A stretch of DNA of 64,000 nt from Eutypella sp. D-1 (GCA_023313575.1 JAJTTP010000010.1:1302001-1366000), one strand, 5' to 3'; counted from the first letter of the stretch, positions 1 through 11,661 are shown. Translations and numbers: made by a program. Notes: generated from the letters alone by a model not told the origin.

Positions 1-38
1 CCCTTGTAGGTCGCTAACATGCTTTGTTATATATATAG

Positions 39-792
39 TCTGCACCCTACCTCCAGAGGTATGCGACGAACTTAAACCCTCATCCATGGCAAGACGATAA
101 TAGCTCGAGACTGATCAACGGCCCCCAAACCTTACTATACATAGTACTGCGAATATGGCGGCACTATCAAGAAATGCCAAGATTGGCTACAACAGGCACA
201 CCCCGATCTCTATAGCCAGATATGGTCAGCAGGTACGGTTCGGCCCGTCCTTTCATATCTGCTGCAGGCTGCCCATGCCTTGCCGCGCGCCAGTCTCCGT
301 CGTCGACTCATCGTCGTCACTTGGTACATGTAACTGACCGCAATAACATTGGGTATGATAGAGGCCCTAGAGGCCGCGACGGCCTCGCTATCGGTCGAGG
401 CGCAGAAGCGGGCGGCCAAGGACGCGCAGAAGAAGGCGGCGCAGGCGGAGAAGGCGGAGCAGAAGCAGGCGAGCAAGATCGCCAACAGCGTGGTGACGAT
501 CAAGCGCGTGGAGCGGAACAAGCGGAAGTTCGTGACGGCCGTGTCCGGGCTCGAGGCCTTCGACCTCGAGCTCAAGAAGGTCGCCAAGGAGTTCGGCAAG
601 AAGTTCGCCACCGGCTCCTCCGTCACCCGCGTCCCCAGCGGCGGCGAGGAGATCGTCGTCCAGGGCGACGTCAGCGACGAGATCGAGGAGTTCCTCCTCG
701 AGAAGTACAAGAATATACCTGAGGACAACATCGAGCTCGTCGAAGACAAGAAGAATAAGAAGGGCGCCGCCGCCGCCAGCAGCGCCGGCTAA
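39..792 (+). CDS. TMA22: Tma22 / density-regulated protein (DENR) homologue, 5' end off window
   Basis: This is the 3' part of the translation machinery-associated protein 22 gene. The family partners with Tma20 (MCT-1) on the 40S subunit and acts in tRNA/40S recycling and reinitiation. Visible exons are 39-58, 145-232 and 362-792; phases agree. Exon 1 gives CTLPPE, exon 2 continues YCEYGG and KKCQDWL, the conserved N-terminal Cys-containing region. Exon 3 holds the SUI1/eIF1-like domain (TIKRVERNKRKF, GKKFATGSSVT, IVVQGDV) and a short Lys/Ala tail. The intron ending at 38 has a GCTAAC branch site; its donor and the start codon lie left of the window. The ATG at 349 lies inside intron 2 and is not the start. 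Family assignment is secure; the first residues are simply missing. Confidence 0.93.
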
Positions 793-1291
793 ACGGGTGG
801 GGATTGGGAGGGGAGGGCGTGGGCGGCATGGGTGAATGGGTCGAAGATTCCTGAGGGAGTAAACGGGGGAGATATGGAGTAAACATCATCACTGCCATGG
901 ATGGTTCCTAAGCTAGATTTCTTTTTCAAGATGGTCAGAACGGGCAAGCCATGCGTGCCCACTTATGTGCGTGCGTGTTCCCATGGTTTTATCTCATTTC
1001 CTATTCGAACAAACAACAAGGCCCGTGAAACCCAGATAGACTCGCTGCCGCTTACATCCTCCCCTCTGAACCGTGAACCCTAATCCCGCCCGAGGAGCCT
1101 GAAAAAAACCTGAACCGATACCGACACCGACCCTCGCCCCCCAAAACAAAGCCTGAACCTGAATATACACCGGAATTAAAAACTAGAACGCCGCGCCCCT
1201 CGCGTCATTAAGTATAAACCATTATCAACCCGAGAACCAAGAAACCCTTTTACTTTTTCTTTTACGCTTTTTTGTTTGTTTCCTCTCAACC
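793..1291. other. Intergenic, convergent 3' ends of Tma22 and borealin
   Basis: About 500 bp between two convergent genes. I see only short open stretches without conserved motifs; it should hold the two 3' UTRs. Confidence 0.6.
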
Positions 1292-2646
1292 CTAGCCTCT
1301 CTTCCGTAGCGTTCGTCCTGTCGTGCCCGTAGACGCAGCGGACGCCGCCTTGGCCGCGGGTGCCTTTTTCGTCGTGGCTGATCTTATAGAGCCCATGACC
1401 GTCTTCTTGGTAGCGGCAGGCGCGGCGGCCGTCGTCTTCGCGTTGCCGGCGGCCGTGGCGGGTCTCGAGGAAGACGACGCCGAGGACGAGGCCGTCGACG
1501 CCGCCATCTTCTTCTTCACCACGGTCCCCGCGCTCGCCTCGCTACCCGTCTCGCTGGCCTTCCGCCGTCCCCGCGTAGTCGCGGCGGATTTATTATTCGC
1601 GGCAGCAGCAGCAGCGGGCGCCGCGGCCTTCCTCGTGCGCGAGGCCGCCGTCGTCGACGTGGAGCCGGCGCTCGAGCTCGCCGTCGAGGCTGTGCCCGCG
1701 AATTTTTTCGTCGTTGTTGTTGTTGATGATGTAGCCGTACCACGCGTTCCCTTGGCCTTGTCCACCATGCTCGAGAGCAGGTTCGGTCTCGAGGCCGTGG
1801 CCGAGCCGGCCTTCACGGGCGACGCGGGCCGCGACATCGTGCTCTTCGTGGGTGAAGTCGGGCGCTCCCGCGCAGGGATGATGCGTGCGTTCGACGAGGT
1901 CGGCGACAGGATGTGGCCCGACTGGACGGACGGCGGGGGCTCGACAGCGGGCGCGCCGCGTATTCTCTTCTTAGGATTCTCGACCGCGCCCTGGTTCTCC
2001 TTGTCGTTTGTGATCTCCTCACTAAACAAGAAGAGAAAAAAAATGTTAGTGAGCTGAAAAAGGAAAAGCCACGTTTAAAAAATGAATAAAGGACTAATAA
2101 GACTCCGCGGCTTGACTCGCGTCCGTACCTCATTCTCTTCTGTCCCCGTGCCGTCTTGGTAATGGGCACTGGTTTCCGCGCGATGGACTGCGGCGCGGCG
2201 GCGGCGGCGGCGTTGTCCTTGGCGGGGACCGGCGGAGGCTTCTCGGGGTTCTGCGATCGGGGCGGGTTGGGTGGTTGCTGGGACTCGAGGGACTTGGCGA
2301 GGAGCTCGCCCATCTTCGCCTTCCGCAGCGTCCGCGGGATACGGTTGATCCGCATTTCGACCCGCGATCGCAGCTGTTGTGCCTGGATGTTGTACTGTGC
2401 TCGGAGCCTCCGGGCGCGTTCCGTGACTACGTAATTCATCTAGGGTTAGATTTTGGGGGGCATCCTTTCTGTTCGCCTTGTACGTTCCGTTCTCCTTCAA
2501 GGACGCGACGTACTCTCCAGCTGAAGATTATCAATGAGGGCCTGTTTCTGCGCGACCGGGATGGGCATGGTTCGCGTTTTTTTTACAGAGCCCTTCTCAG
2601 GTGTGGATGGTCCTGGAGAGGACTTGCGTTTCTCTATCGGCGACAT
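1292..2646 (-). CDS. NBL1: Borealin N-terminal-domain protein (Nbl1-like), chromosomal passenger complex
   Basis: A 386-residue model on the minus strand with exons 2646-2514, 2426-2129 and 2021-1292. Exon 1 starts MSPIEKRKSS and ends in the hallmark IDNLQLE; exon 2 continues ITERARRLRAQYNIQAQ, then SRVEMRINRIP and LRKAKMGELL. This is the borealin N-terminal helix that bundles with survivin and INCENP to place Aurora B at centromeres and the spindle midzone. The join GAG-A|TC (L-E-I-T-E) decides the first intron. After the helix the protein is long, basic and low-complexity (Ala/Thr/Ser/Lys), with SP/TP sites that could be Cdk targets. This tail is much longer than yeast Nbl1 and resembles filamentous-fungal homologues. 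A long open frame on the opposite strand is a GC-bias shadow. Confidence 0.88.
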
Positions 2647-3516
2647 CGTTTCTTTTTTTTTTCGCGTTCGGGAGTTGGTTGTGTTCGGAGTATCTGATTG
2701 ATTTTCTTGTTGGTAAGAGAGGGGAAGAAAGCAATGTAAAGTTCAATGTTTCTCCTCTGTGGCAGTCGGGTATTAACAATTGGGGGGGGGGGGATTGTCA
2801 CTAGAGGACGTGCTCTTATAAAATAAGGTCGGTGCGGATATTGACTTGCGGAAGTAGGTGGTAAGTACGAGGTGTGGAATATGAATATGAAATAATCACA
2901 GCCCTGGAGAGTCTCAAAAGTAAACAATAGCCCTTGGAGCATGCACGCGCTATCGTTACAAAGTGGGTCTTGGTGGGATCTGATGGATTTTTACGGATGG
3001 GGTTTCAAATTTCGAAACATGCATCCCGGCGATCGTCACTTTAAAGAGTAGTTATGCTGTAAAGGGGGTTTATGCAGATACATCGTAGCACAATGTTTAT
3101 AATGTTTATATAGCTTGGTTTATGCAAACGATGAACAATTTCATAAAGTTATTCTGAGCTATGTATCAATAATAAGCACCTGGGCGGCCTGGTTACATAA
3201 CTCCAAGTAGGTACGTACCTAGATAGAGAGAGCTACTGTGGGGCCAGGCAGTTAAGACGTCGTAGCTTCCTTGGATCCTGACTGCAGTCCATATGTATTG
3301 GCGGCCATATCATCTCTACATATGCGGTCCCTCTCTACATACGTATGAGCCTCACAACTGACAGACAAACACCACAAAACTCATCTGGGCGCTCTGTCCG
3401 TCGATTTACTACTGACCTCTTATTACCTGAACCCAAGAGCCACACACGTCCTAGCCAAATTACAGACTTCATCTTATTCGCCGATTCAGACACCTTAAGT
3501 CTATTTATTCTATCCG
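2647..3516. other. Divergent intergenic region between borealin and Rpn10
   Basis: It holds both promoters. It contains an 11-G run near 2780-2793 and AT-rich stretches. No gene seen. Confidence 0.55.
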
Positions 3517-3556
3517 CACACACATCCACACACACAGACACACACACACACACACA
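3517..3556 (+). repeat. CA dinucleotide repeat in the Rpn10 leader
   Basis: About 40 bp of imperfect CA repeat (interrupted by TC and GA) ends 34 bp upstream of the Rpn10 ATG. It probably lies in the 5' UTR. Confidence 0.85.
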
Positions 3557-3590
3557 AGTCAGAAACAGAAACAGATCCAAACCGCCCAAT

Positions 3591-4652
3591 ATGCCTTTGA
3601 CCGCGTGCATGATCGTGGTCGACAACAGCGAATCCTCACGTAATGGCGACTTTCAACCATCCCGCTTCGACGCCCAGGCCGACAGCGTGAACATAATCGC
3701 CGAGCACGTCCTCAACGACAACCCCGAGAGCAGCGTCGGCCTGATGAGTATGGGCGGCAAGGGCCCCGAAGTCCTCACCACCCTGGCGACCGAGCGCGGC
3801 AAGATTCTATCCGGCCTACACCGAACCAAGAAGAACATATCCGGCTCCTGTCACCTTTCCACTGCCATCCAAATCGCCAGTGTATGTTGTCTCCCCCTCT
3901 CCTCTTGTTGTTTCTCGTCTTCGCTCTATGTATTGAGTTTGTTTTTCTCCTTCTTTTTTTCCCTCTCCCTGCTTTGCTTTCCTCTTGCATTTGCTGACTT
4001 GACGGGACGCCATCACATATAGCTCGCTCTCAAGCACCGACAGAACAAGGCCCAGCGCCAGCGCATCATGGTGTTCGTGTGCTCGCCCGTGGCCGACGAG
4101 GAGAAGAAGCTGGTGTCGCTGGCGAAGAAGATGAAGAAGGGCAACATAGACGTGGACTTCATCCTGTTCGGCGAGATCGACGACGACGTGCAGAAGAAGC
4201 TCGAGGCCTTCAACAACGTGGTCAAGAGTCCCGACAGCTCCCACTTCATCGTCGCCCCTGCCGACGGCCGTCTGCTGAGCGACCAGCTGCTCTCCACCCC
4301 CATCCTGCTTGGCGAGGCCGCGGCCGCGGGCGGCGCCGGCGGAGGCGGAGGCGGCGGTGACTTCGGCGATTTCGGCGACTTCGACCCCAACAACGACCCG
4401 GAGCTCGCGCTCGCCCTGCGCATGAGCATGGAGGAGGAGAACGCGAGACAGGCCCGGGAGGCCCAGTCGAAGGAGGACGCCTCGAAGAAGTCGAACCTGG
4501 AGGGCATCCAGGAGGAGGACGAGGCCCAGCCGCTCTTGAACCAGCAGGGCGAGGCCAGCGGAAGTGGAAGCGGGGGCGGAAGCGGAAACGGCTCTTCGGG
4601 GAACAAGAAGGATGACAGCAAGGACGGCGGCGACAAGATGGACACCTCGTAG
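3591..4652 (+). CDS. RPN10: 26S proteasome regulatory subunit Rpn10 (ubiquitin receptor)
   Basis: 306 residues from exons 3591-3881 and 4023-4652. The start MPLTACMIVVDNSE is the conserved opening of the Rpn10 VWA domain, which runs to about residue 190 (LALKHRQNKAQRQRI, VDFILFGEID). A Gly-rich linker follows, then a ubiquitin-interacting motif around residues 222-240 (DPELALALRMSMEEE), and a disordered acidic, Gly/Ser-rich tail. Rpn10 sits at the base-lid junction of the 19S particle and captures polyubiquitylated substrates. The 141-bp intron falls after IQIAS, phase 0, and contains a long pyrimidine tract. Only one UIM is visible, as in other fungi. Neighbours are unrelated. Confidence 0.96.
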
Positions 4653-5137
4653 TAAGGGGAGCCCGGTTTTGGTAATCGTAGCCTGGTTTGACGCATTGTC
4701 TGGTATGGATCACGGAGTTTGGCGGAGTTGTACGATTACATTAGACCAGAGATGTCATTGGGGCACGAGATCTAAAGGAAACATCATTGCTTGCCGTGGA
4801 CAAAACCTTTGAAATTACTCGTTTGTCTAACTTTTTTCTTCTTCTTCTTTCTTTTCTCTCCTTTCTACTCCCGTGGATTGCGATGTAGCAGACGCTGTCC
4901 AAATACTCTATGTACAGCGCGTACCAAAAGTCGACGCCGAACGCCTGTACATGCAACTCATCTTTTCGTAGTAGGGATATCCCATCACCACCAGACCTTC
5001 GATAACCTCATCTCCGATGAAACATGAATAATTGCACACTAGCTTCCCATCCCCCCAACCTAGCCTCAACCCCCAACCCTCGTAGTAAGCAGCAGTCTCT
5101 CTCCGCCACTGCACCGCCACCCCACCCCACGGGCCTT
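4653..5137. other. Intergenic, 3' ends of Rpn10 and Trs23
   Basis: Convergent 3' flanks with a TTC/CTT-rich stretch. Nothing else recognised. Confidence 0.55.
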
Positions 5138-5980
5138 TCACCGGGAGCTATTAATCTCGCGTATGTAGGAGTTCAGCTTGCGCTCGAAGGCGTCGCAGCG
5201 GACGGGCATCTCGAGCTGGTAGAAGGGGTTCTTCATGACGTAGTCGGCGTAGAGGTCGTAGACGCGGCGCACGACGGCGTCGACGTTGGCCTGCATGGTG
5301 TCGGTGAAGAGCAGGAACTTGGTCCCCGTCATCGTGTTGAAGCACTGCAGCCGGAAGTTCTCCGACTCCATCACCTCCAGCCCCGACGGCGGCTCCGCCC
5401 GCCCCGTCATCCCCGCCAAACCCCCCGCCGCCGCTGCCGAGGACGACGACGACGACGATGGCGGTGGCTGCATCGCCCCTGACCCCCCGCCGCTTCCGTT
5501 GGCCTGGTGGTGGCCCGGTTCCGACAGAAGCTGCTGCTGCTGCGCCAGTGCGTGTTGCCGCTTGACTGGGTTCAGGCGCGCTGTTATGGCGTGTACGCTG
5601 CATTGCATTGAGGGGTTAGCACGTCATCCATATCCATACACACCTGAACTTTACATGTATGTATAGCGGAGGGGTGCAAGGCGGCCAAAGCGGGTGTGGG
5701 TGGGCCGCGGCCGCGGCCAAACCAAACCTACCCGTGAAAGGTTCCCGCAAGAACGAGGTAGTCGTTGGTGTCAAGCTTGTTGAGGCCATCGCCGAAGTTG
5801 CGGTTGTAGATGAGACCGCCGGCCTTGTTGATGATGATGAGGGCCAAGACACCCCTATATATGCATAGCATGTGGATTAGCGCGGGTGCTGGCTGGCTGG
5901 CTTGCTTGCCTGCTTGCTTGCTACTTCGGGCTCTTGTTCCCCTTTTCTCATGGTGATTTGGCCCCATTATACACTTACAT
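5138..5980 (-). CDS. TRS23: TRAPP complex subunit Trs23 (TRAPPC4, sybindin-like)
   Basis: 194 residues from exons 5980-5979, 5854-5732 and 5597-5138 on the minus strand. The sybindin signature is clear: [31 protein letters not shown], then [17 protein letters not shown] and the C-terminal [21 protein letters not shown] block. Trs23 is a core longin-fold subunit of TRAPP, the GEF for Ypt1/Rab1 in ER-Golgi traffic. A Gln/Gly/Ser-rich insertion interrupts the longin fold (about residues 60-100), as in other filamentous fungi. The start codon appears to be split: exon 1 contributes AT before a perfect GTAAGT donor, exon 2 contributes the G, giving M-G-V-L-A-L. Without this intron no ATG precedes the conserved N terminus in frame. 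Confidence 0.9.
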
Positions 5981-6119
5981 TGTAAGGATATATACTGTCT
6001 TGTCCGTCCTTAAGTGCTCAGTGTGAAAAGAGAAAGATAACGAGAGAGAAAGGGTGTGACCAGTAGCTCCTTGTCATAGCTCTGATACCTTGAGATATCT
6101 GTCTTAACAGTTGCTGGTG

Positions 6120-6709
6120 TACGGTGGGCTACAGCGCTGACTGTTTCAATTCCCTTTTTTTCGCCCAAAAACGCGTATAGGGCCACCCCTATGTAGATAT
6201 ATATTTGGACTGCCAGCTGGCACCAAATGGGGTGTGATCCATCCTATTTAATCGCACCCATTCCATTCAATCGCACCCATTCAATCGCACCCATTCAATC
6301 GCACCCATCCGATCGCACCCATCCTATCTATCCCATCTAAATAGGCTGCAGTGGCTACAGTGGTTACAGTGGCCACAGTGGCTGCAGTGGCTATAATGGC
6401 TGCGATCAAATAGGTGCGAGCGATTGAATGGGTGCGATTGAATAGGATAGATAGGATGGGATAGGATGGGATAGATGGCCTGCGATGGCCCGCGATAGCC
6501 CTCGATAACCCGCGATAAGTTGTAATAAAAAGATATAATATTATATATTTAAAATGTATACAGCGGGTACGTTATCGTTTTAAAAAGGTATATGCATTTA
6601 AAAAACACGCTAAAAATCACCAGCTGGCTGCTAGTACACCCTTTGTTCGAATTGGGGTGCACGTATTAAAAAAAAGGAATTGAGACAGTCAGCGCTGTAG
6701 CCCACCGTA
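6120..6709. mobile_element. 590-bp non-autonomous inverted-repeat element (MITE-like)
   Basis: Terminal inverted repeats of about 35-40 bp: the left end starts TACGGTGGGCTACAGCGCTG and the right end is its complement, with one mismatch in the first 35 bp (GTTTCAATTCC against GTCTCAATTCC). Flanks carry the 6-bp direct repeat CTGGTG at 6114-6119 and 6710-6715; a TA at each end allows a TA target-site reading instead. The interior has no coding capacity. It holds tandem CGCACCCATTCAAT units near 6250-6320 that are mirrored by reverse-complement units near 6410-6460, and a CAGTGGCTA-type array between. Superfamily is unresolved. Confidence 0.8.
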
Positions 6710-7480
6710 CTGGTGCTCATTTGATCTAAGTACCTCCTTGGTGTGCAGTTGGGACCTACCCTTGTATGTGGACTGCATTAAGTACCTAGGTATGTATGGT
6801 GATGAAATAGCCAATGATAGAGCTTAAGCGTTAAGTTAACCTTTAGTCTTAACCTTGGAACCTTCCCTCCTTGCCCCTGGACATGGGATACTATGTAGTG
6901 GTAGTAGTGGTAAGTACATACATTATGTAATCACACCTGCCACATTCCTATAGCGCCTTTCCAGAAACGGTTAGAAAAGAGGATGGCCGGCGTTTTTCTC
7001 AGGCTCTCCCGGTCAGATAACAAGGCCACAAGCAAACCTTCTATGTACAGCAATGGAACTGTACGAAGTACTTTACAGCTCCCCCGGCCTTGCGCTAAAA
7101 CTTGAAGCTAAGCTTTGCTCTAGCGCCTTGCTCTAACGCATTAACTGACCATAGAGCCCAGCCGCCGCGCATTCTTTGTCGAGTTATTGGAACCTTTTGT
7201 CAGTGGACAGGTCCATCCCATCCCCAGTACCATTGTCAATTCTTCAACAACAACAACAAAATCGCCTTAGGAATAACATCTAATCCAGCACATTTCCAGA
7301 CCAGCTCAGCAACTGCGGCGTGCTCTTCGTTTTCCCCCAAGCCTCCGGCGCGACTTGCTTTCTTTTCTCCATTCCCTAAAAAGAAGCAGTCGATTTATTG
7401 ATCGACTGACCGACTGACCGACCGACCGACCGACCAAACCCACGAACTTACCGATTCATCTTCGCACCGATCTCTCAACC
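6710..7480. other. Intergenic, Rpb4 promoter and leader
   Basis: Region between the inverted-repeat element and Rpb4. A short GACTGACC/GACC repeat occurs near 7405-7433 just upstream of the start codon. No gene seen. Confidence 0.5.
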
Positions 7481-8344
7481 ATGTCGCATCACCCCAGGAC
7501 CTCGCGCCCTAAGCCGCGCCCCGCCGGCAACGAGGAGGCCGGCGCCGTCCTCATCCTGGGCGAGTTCGAGGATGTTGACACCCTGACTCTGTCCGAAGCT
7601 GCACTCGTTATTAGTGCCCTCGTCGCAAAGCGGCGGACCGAGCATAAGGACGTCAACGAGAACGAGTATGTTCCCTAGCCCTTCCCCCCAAGCATACATG
7701 CTTTTTTCGCAGGTCAATTGGGAGGGTTTCGTCTGTACATTGGTGCTATGGGGGATGGGGCGTCGGAGCGAGGTAGCAGGGCAGGAAAGGCAGACAAAGA
7801 AGCAAACCGTCCAGTTTAGAGGAGAGACGCAACGCAGAACGCATAGTGGGAAATTAGACACTTCTCTCTCATCAGAATGATCGCTAATTCGGTTATCTCC
7901 GATCTCTTCGTCGACACCCAGGATGCTTACCAAGACTATCGATTACCTAGACGCATTTTCTCGCTTCAAGAAGAAAGAGAACGTCGAGGCAGTCGAGCGT
8001 CTGCTGACCTCACGTGGGGAGTTTAAGAAGTTCGAGCGCGCCCAGCTTGGTATGTGTCCCTTCCACCTATCCCACCTCCACTACAGCACATCGCGTAGAC
8101 GACAGACAAATACGACCAGGAGAGGCAGGAAGAGTGGCAGAACCTCTTATCAGGAAGAAAGGTCTACGAGGCAGAAGAGGATTACGATACAGGATGTGTT
8201 ACTGATGCCATAGCGCAAACAGGGTCGCTCTGCTGCGAGACGGCCGAGGAGGCCAAGACGCTCATCCCGTCCATCCAGAATAAGATCTCCGACGAGGACC
8301 TGCAGGACCTGCTCGACGAGATGTACAAGCTGATGCCCCGATGA
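7481..8344 (+). CDS. RPB4: DNA-directed RNA polymerase II subunit Rpb4
   Basis: 144 residues from exons 7481-7665, 7922-8049 and 8223-8344, all phases consistent. The N-terminal part carries GAVLILGEF and LTLSEAALVISAL; exon 2 has MLTKTIDYLDAFSRFK and ERLL; exon 3 has GSLCCETAEEAKTLIPS and the terminal EDLQDLLDEM helix of the HRDC-like fold. Rpb4 pairs with Rpb7 to form the Pol II stalk, working in initiation, termination and mRNA decay coupling. The first intron is long for this window (256 bp). The start ATG is preceded by CAACC and by a leader with GACC repeats. Length matches filamentous-fungal Rpb4, which lacks the long yeast insertion. Confidence 0.95.
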
Positions 8345-9990
8345 ACACCGCCAGCAAAGCAGTGAGCCTTGTGGGCACATCCGGAATCCGCATTTGCTCT
8401 TGTGACATGGCTGTGCCTCATTTTCGTGTCTGGGAACGGCCAGTCTCGTCTTGCGACACCACTAATCATCGTAATCATCCTCGCGACAGCACATGTGACC
8501 TCACAAAACCTGATTGGCTGGCTGCTGAATCTGTGCCTCGTCTATAGACGACGAGGTCAGGCAAGCAGACACGCATGTGTACGTGTGCATGGTTTCTGCA
8601 ATGGAAGCAGGGGTTTCTCAGTCCCTTTCCTTTTTCTATTTCCCAGACTACCCGAAAAAAATAACACCGAGCAACGGGCAAGGTGCGGCGAGGCGTTTTT
8701 GGAACTTTGGCGTTTTTACCATCCCCCACCCCTAAACACATAAAATATGAAGAGATTGATTGATCGACGGCAACTCGATCAGGGGATCTAGGAAGGCCAT
8801 AATCATTCTCCATCTCTATATTTCCCCCTCCCCTCTTCCACCTTCTTCCCATCTCACCTTCCACTGGAAGAGAATGTGAATGGAAATGAAATATGACAAG
8901 AGAAAGACGGAGAGAAAAGGGCAAAGAGGTTGGAAGAAGAAAAAAAGAGAGATGACTGGAGGGTTTCTGGTTTACGTCACATCACATAGGACCCGGGGGG
9001 ATAAATCCTATTGCTTATTAATTATTTATTGATCTTCACGCAAGGCAACGCAAGGCAACGCAACAGAATGCATTGGGAGGTGTTTTTGGTTGGTTGGTAA
9101 GGGGAGGGAGGGTTCGGGTCAGTCAGGTTGGCCTCTTGTTCTTTGTTCTTCTTTCCGCCCCCTCCGGGGTTTTCACCCATTCTTTAGAGATAGCTCACCC
9201 TCCTCCCTTTTTGGGGGGAGCAATTGACGGGTTTCTCTACTTCTATCTCTTTCTCCTGACTTTTTTCTTTTTTGATCAGCTCCTCCTGCAATTATGGAAA
9301 ACCCCCCCTTGTCTCGAGAATGTTGAATTACGGTACGGGGAGACCATCATCAGCCTCTATGCTCACCCGCATGTAGGACTCGAAAACCTCTTAGATTCAC
9401 CAAGGCAATATGCGATCATGACACAGGCCTAGTTAGCCAGGAAGAAAAACAAGCGATATATATAGTCAACACTAGGCTCCAGCCCTTCGCCTCGTACTTC
9501 GGGCACGCAGCAGACGGTGCCATCAAATCTCAGCTTCACGGTATATACACTCTAGGTAGGTGTGATGCATTACAACGCCCCCTGGCCATTAAGGGGCGTC
9601 GTTGCTACCCGTCTGCCTGCCTTTCTATGTACCTCAAAAGCATGAGAAAGAAAATAAAGAAAAAGAGAGAGAAGAAAATTGCACGAGTTAGCGAAAAAGC
9701 TGGCAACAGATCCAGCCCAGGTGTGTCCCTTCCTCAACCCATATTCCCCTATCATACACATACATGATTAACCCCTCTTATTAGCCTACAAGTTCCATTT
9801 TCTAAGCCTTCAACCCGTAACGCCTTGCTGATCGAGAACGCAAAGGTATTCATAAAATGCAACGCGTTCCGGTCTTCGTATTCATCTGCACCTTCGTGTT
9901 TTGCCATATTATATTCATGCGTGATGTCGTCGTCCTCATTCTTATTTTGGGGGCGTGTGGGATCCATTCCTAGTACTGCTGGGATTTTTC
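8345..9990. other. 1.6-kb intergenic region
   Basis: 3' flanks of Rpb4 and of the minus-strand membrane protein gene. It has CT-rich stretches and a small GCAACGCAAG direct repeat near 9040-9062. Open frames here lack conserved motifs, so I call no gene. Confidence 0.5.
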
Positions 9991-11661
9991 TCACAACTTC
10001 TGCCAGTCGGTGACGCGGGCGTTCTTCTGTTGCTCGTCCATGGTGGGGTTGAGATTCGCTCTAAGCTCAGGCTCCTCTCGTTCCGGCCCTGAATCCTCCT
10101 TCCGAGGTGTACTGCCCTGGTGGTGAATGTCTCCTGCATTTCCCACAGGTCTCTGGATTCTCATCTGTGTACCACCGAAGCCGGGGGTTAGCTGCGTTGG
10201 ATGTGTGACGGACATGCTGAGTGGTCTAGAGCCCATGATAGGATGTTTTTGACTTGCCATCGTGCTCAACGTCTGCGCTTGGCTCGGGTGGGACTGTGGG
10301 CGGTTAGAAGGCGAGGTAGCCGACATTTCGGACTGTGGCGCTTCAGCTTGGTTGGAATTGCCGCTGCCACTAGCAGAGTCAATCTCGACGTATCTTGGCT
10401 GAGAGCCAGGTCGGACCATGGTAACTTCCTTCGCAAGAGATGATAAAGTGCCTGGAGGTGATATCGGGCTTCCAGGTTCAGATGGCAACTCTGCTGCCAT
10501 AACATCGCTCTTCGCTCCTCTAGTCAGGTCTGGGGAAGTGGGGGACAAAGCTGTCAATGGAGTATTTGGGTGAGTGTTCGCCGAGCTGATACGGTCAGCG
10601 TGTACTGATGAGTCTCCTAGCTCAGCTCGCATAGCCGGTGGATGGGCAGAGAGCGGGTTCGGAACCCGTACGCTGTGCATACGTCCTATGGAGAAGAATT
10701 AGCACGCGGGATCTCAGGTTTAAAAGTCCTTACGATGAGGAGATGAAGACTAACCGCCAAAGGGTGCAAACACATCATTATGTGCATTACCACCATCGTT
10801 GGGCTGGGACGAACCAGTCGGGTGATCCATGGTCTTCGGCAAGAACTTGTCGTCGTCGTAATTAGGAGACGATGCATCACGAACCGACGAGGTACGTCTC
10901 AACTGACGACGGCGCCGGAAGAAGAAGAAAAACATGAGTGCGATAAGCGCCACTGCAGCTGGTACACCAACATACACACCCATTTTCGTCGAGGTAGGCA
11001 ACGAGTCAAATCCGGAGTTGCTAGGTTCGGAGGGAGGCAGTTCAGTTCCTGATCCACCAGAACTAGATGGAAGCGGTAAGGCACCCGCATCGCCAGTGCT
11101 GGAGGTGAGACTACCCGTGGCGCTGGCGCCGAGTTGAGTAGTCAGCGAGGAGCTGTCAGTGGGCTGGGCTAGCTCATCGGAAGTCGATGTATCCTCACTT
11201 GTAGTGGAGGAATGCAGAGTTGTTGGCTGGACTGTAATGGTAGTCTCGACCGTGCTTGTACGTCGGAATGAGGTTGTTGTGGTAGCATCGTCATCACCGT
11301 CAGACGTAGTCCCCTGGACAGGCGGACCGACACTCATAAAGGTAGTCTCGGGCGGGTCTTCAGTGGTCTTCCTGATCGCGGGCGGGATGAGTGTATTTTC
11401 GTGCTCAGGTAACTGCCACTCCGGTGGATCGGGGCATTCAGTGCCATCACAAGGGTCTACCGTGCAGCAGCCCACGAAAGTACTCTTGGAATTATTGCAT
11501 TCCCACCACTGGAGGTTTTTTCCAGTCTGACAAGCCTGGTCATCCCGACGCCGACGCTCTCGGTCAGAAGCCTCCTCCATCTCAGCCATGGTGAACCAGA
11601 TCGAAGTTGAATGAGACTGGATCGAGCTCAGGCGTGGAATGGATGAGCCAGAGGCATTCAC
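9991..11661 (-). CDS. Single-pass membrane protein with Cys-rich ectodomain, fungal family
   Basis: 533 residues from exons 11661-10755 and 10685-9991 (donor GTTAGT, acceptor ATAG). Near the N terminus is a compact six-cysteine module (C44, C55, C65, C66, C71, C76) with the pattern WWEC...FVGCC..DPC...CP seen in many fungal one-pass proteins. A Ser/Thr-rich, probably O-glycosylated stalk follows to about residue 225, then one membrane helix (227-248) and an Arg-rich stop (RRRRQLRR). The cytosolic tail of about 280 residues is Pro/Ser-rich and disordered. There is no signal peptide, so insertion would have to use the helix itself with the N terminus outside. An alternative start is MAEMEEASD at 11589. 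A wall-sensor-like role is only inference from the architecture. Confidence 0.75.

Noticed and set aside
1323..2057. Long plus-strand open frame opposite borealin
   Set aside because: It is the antisense of a GC-rich Ala/Thr/Lys-rich exon and has no motif; the minus-strand model has conserved borealin residues and good splice sites.
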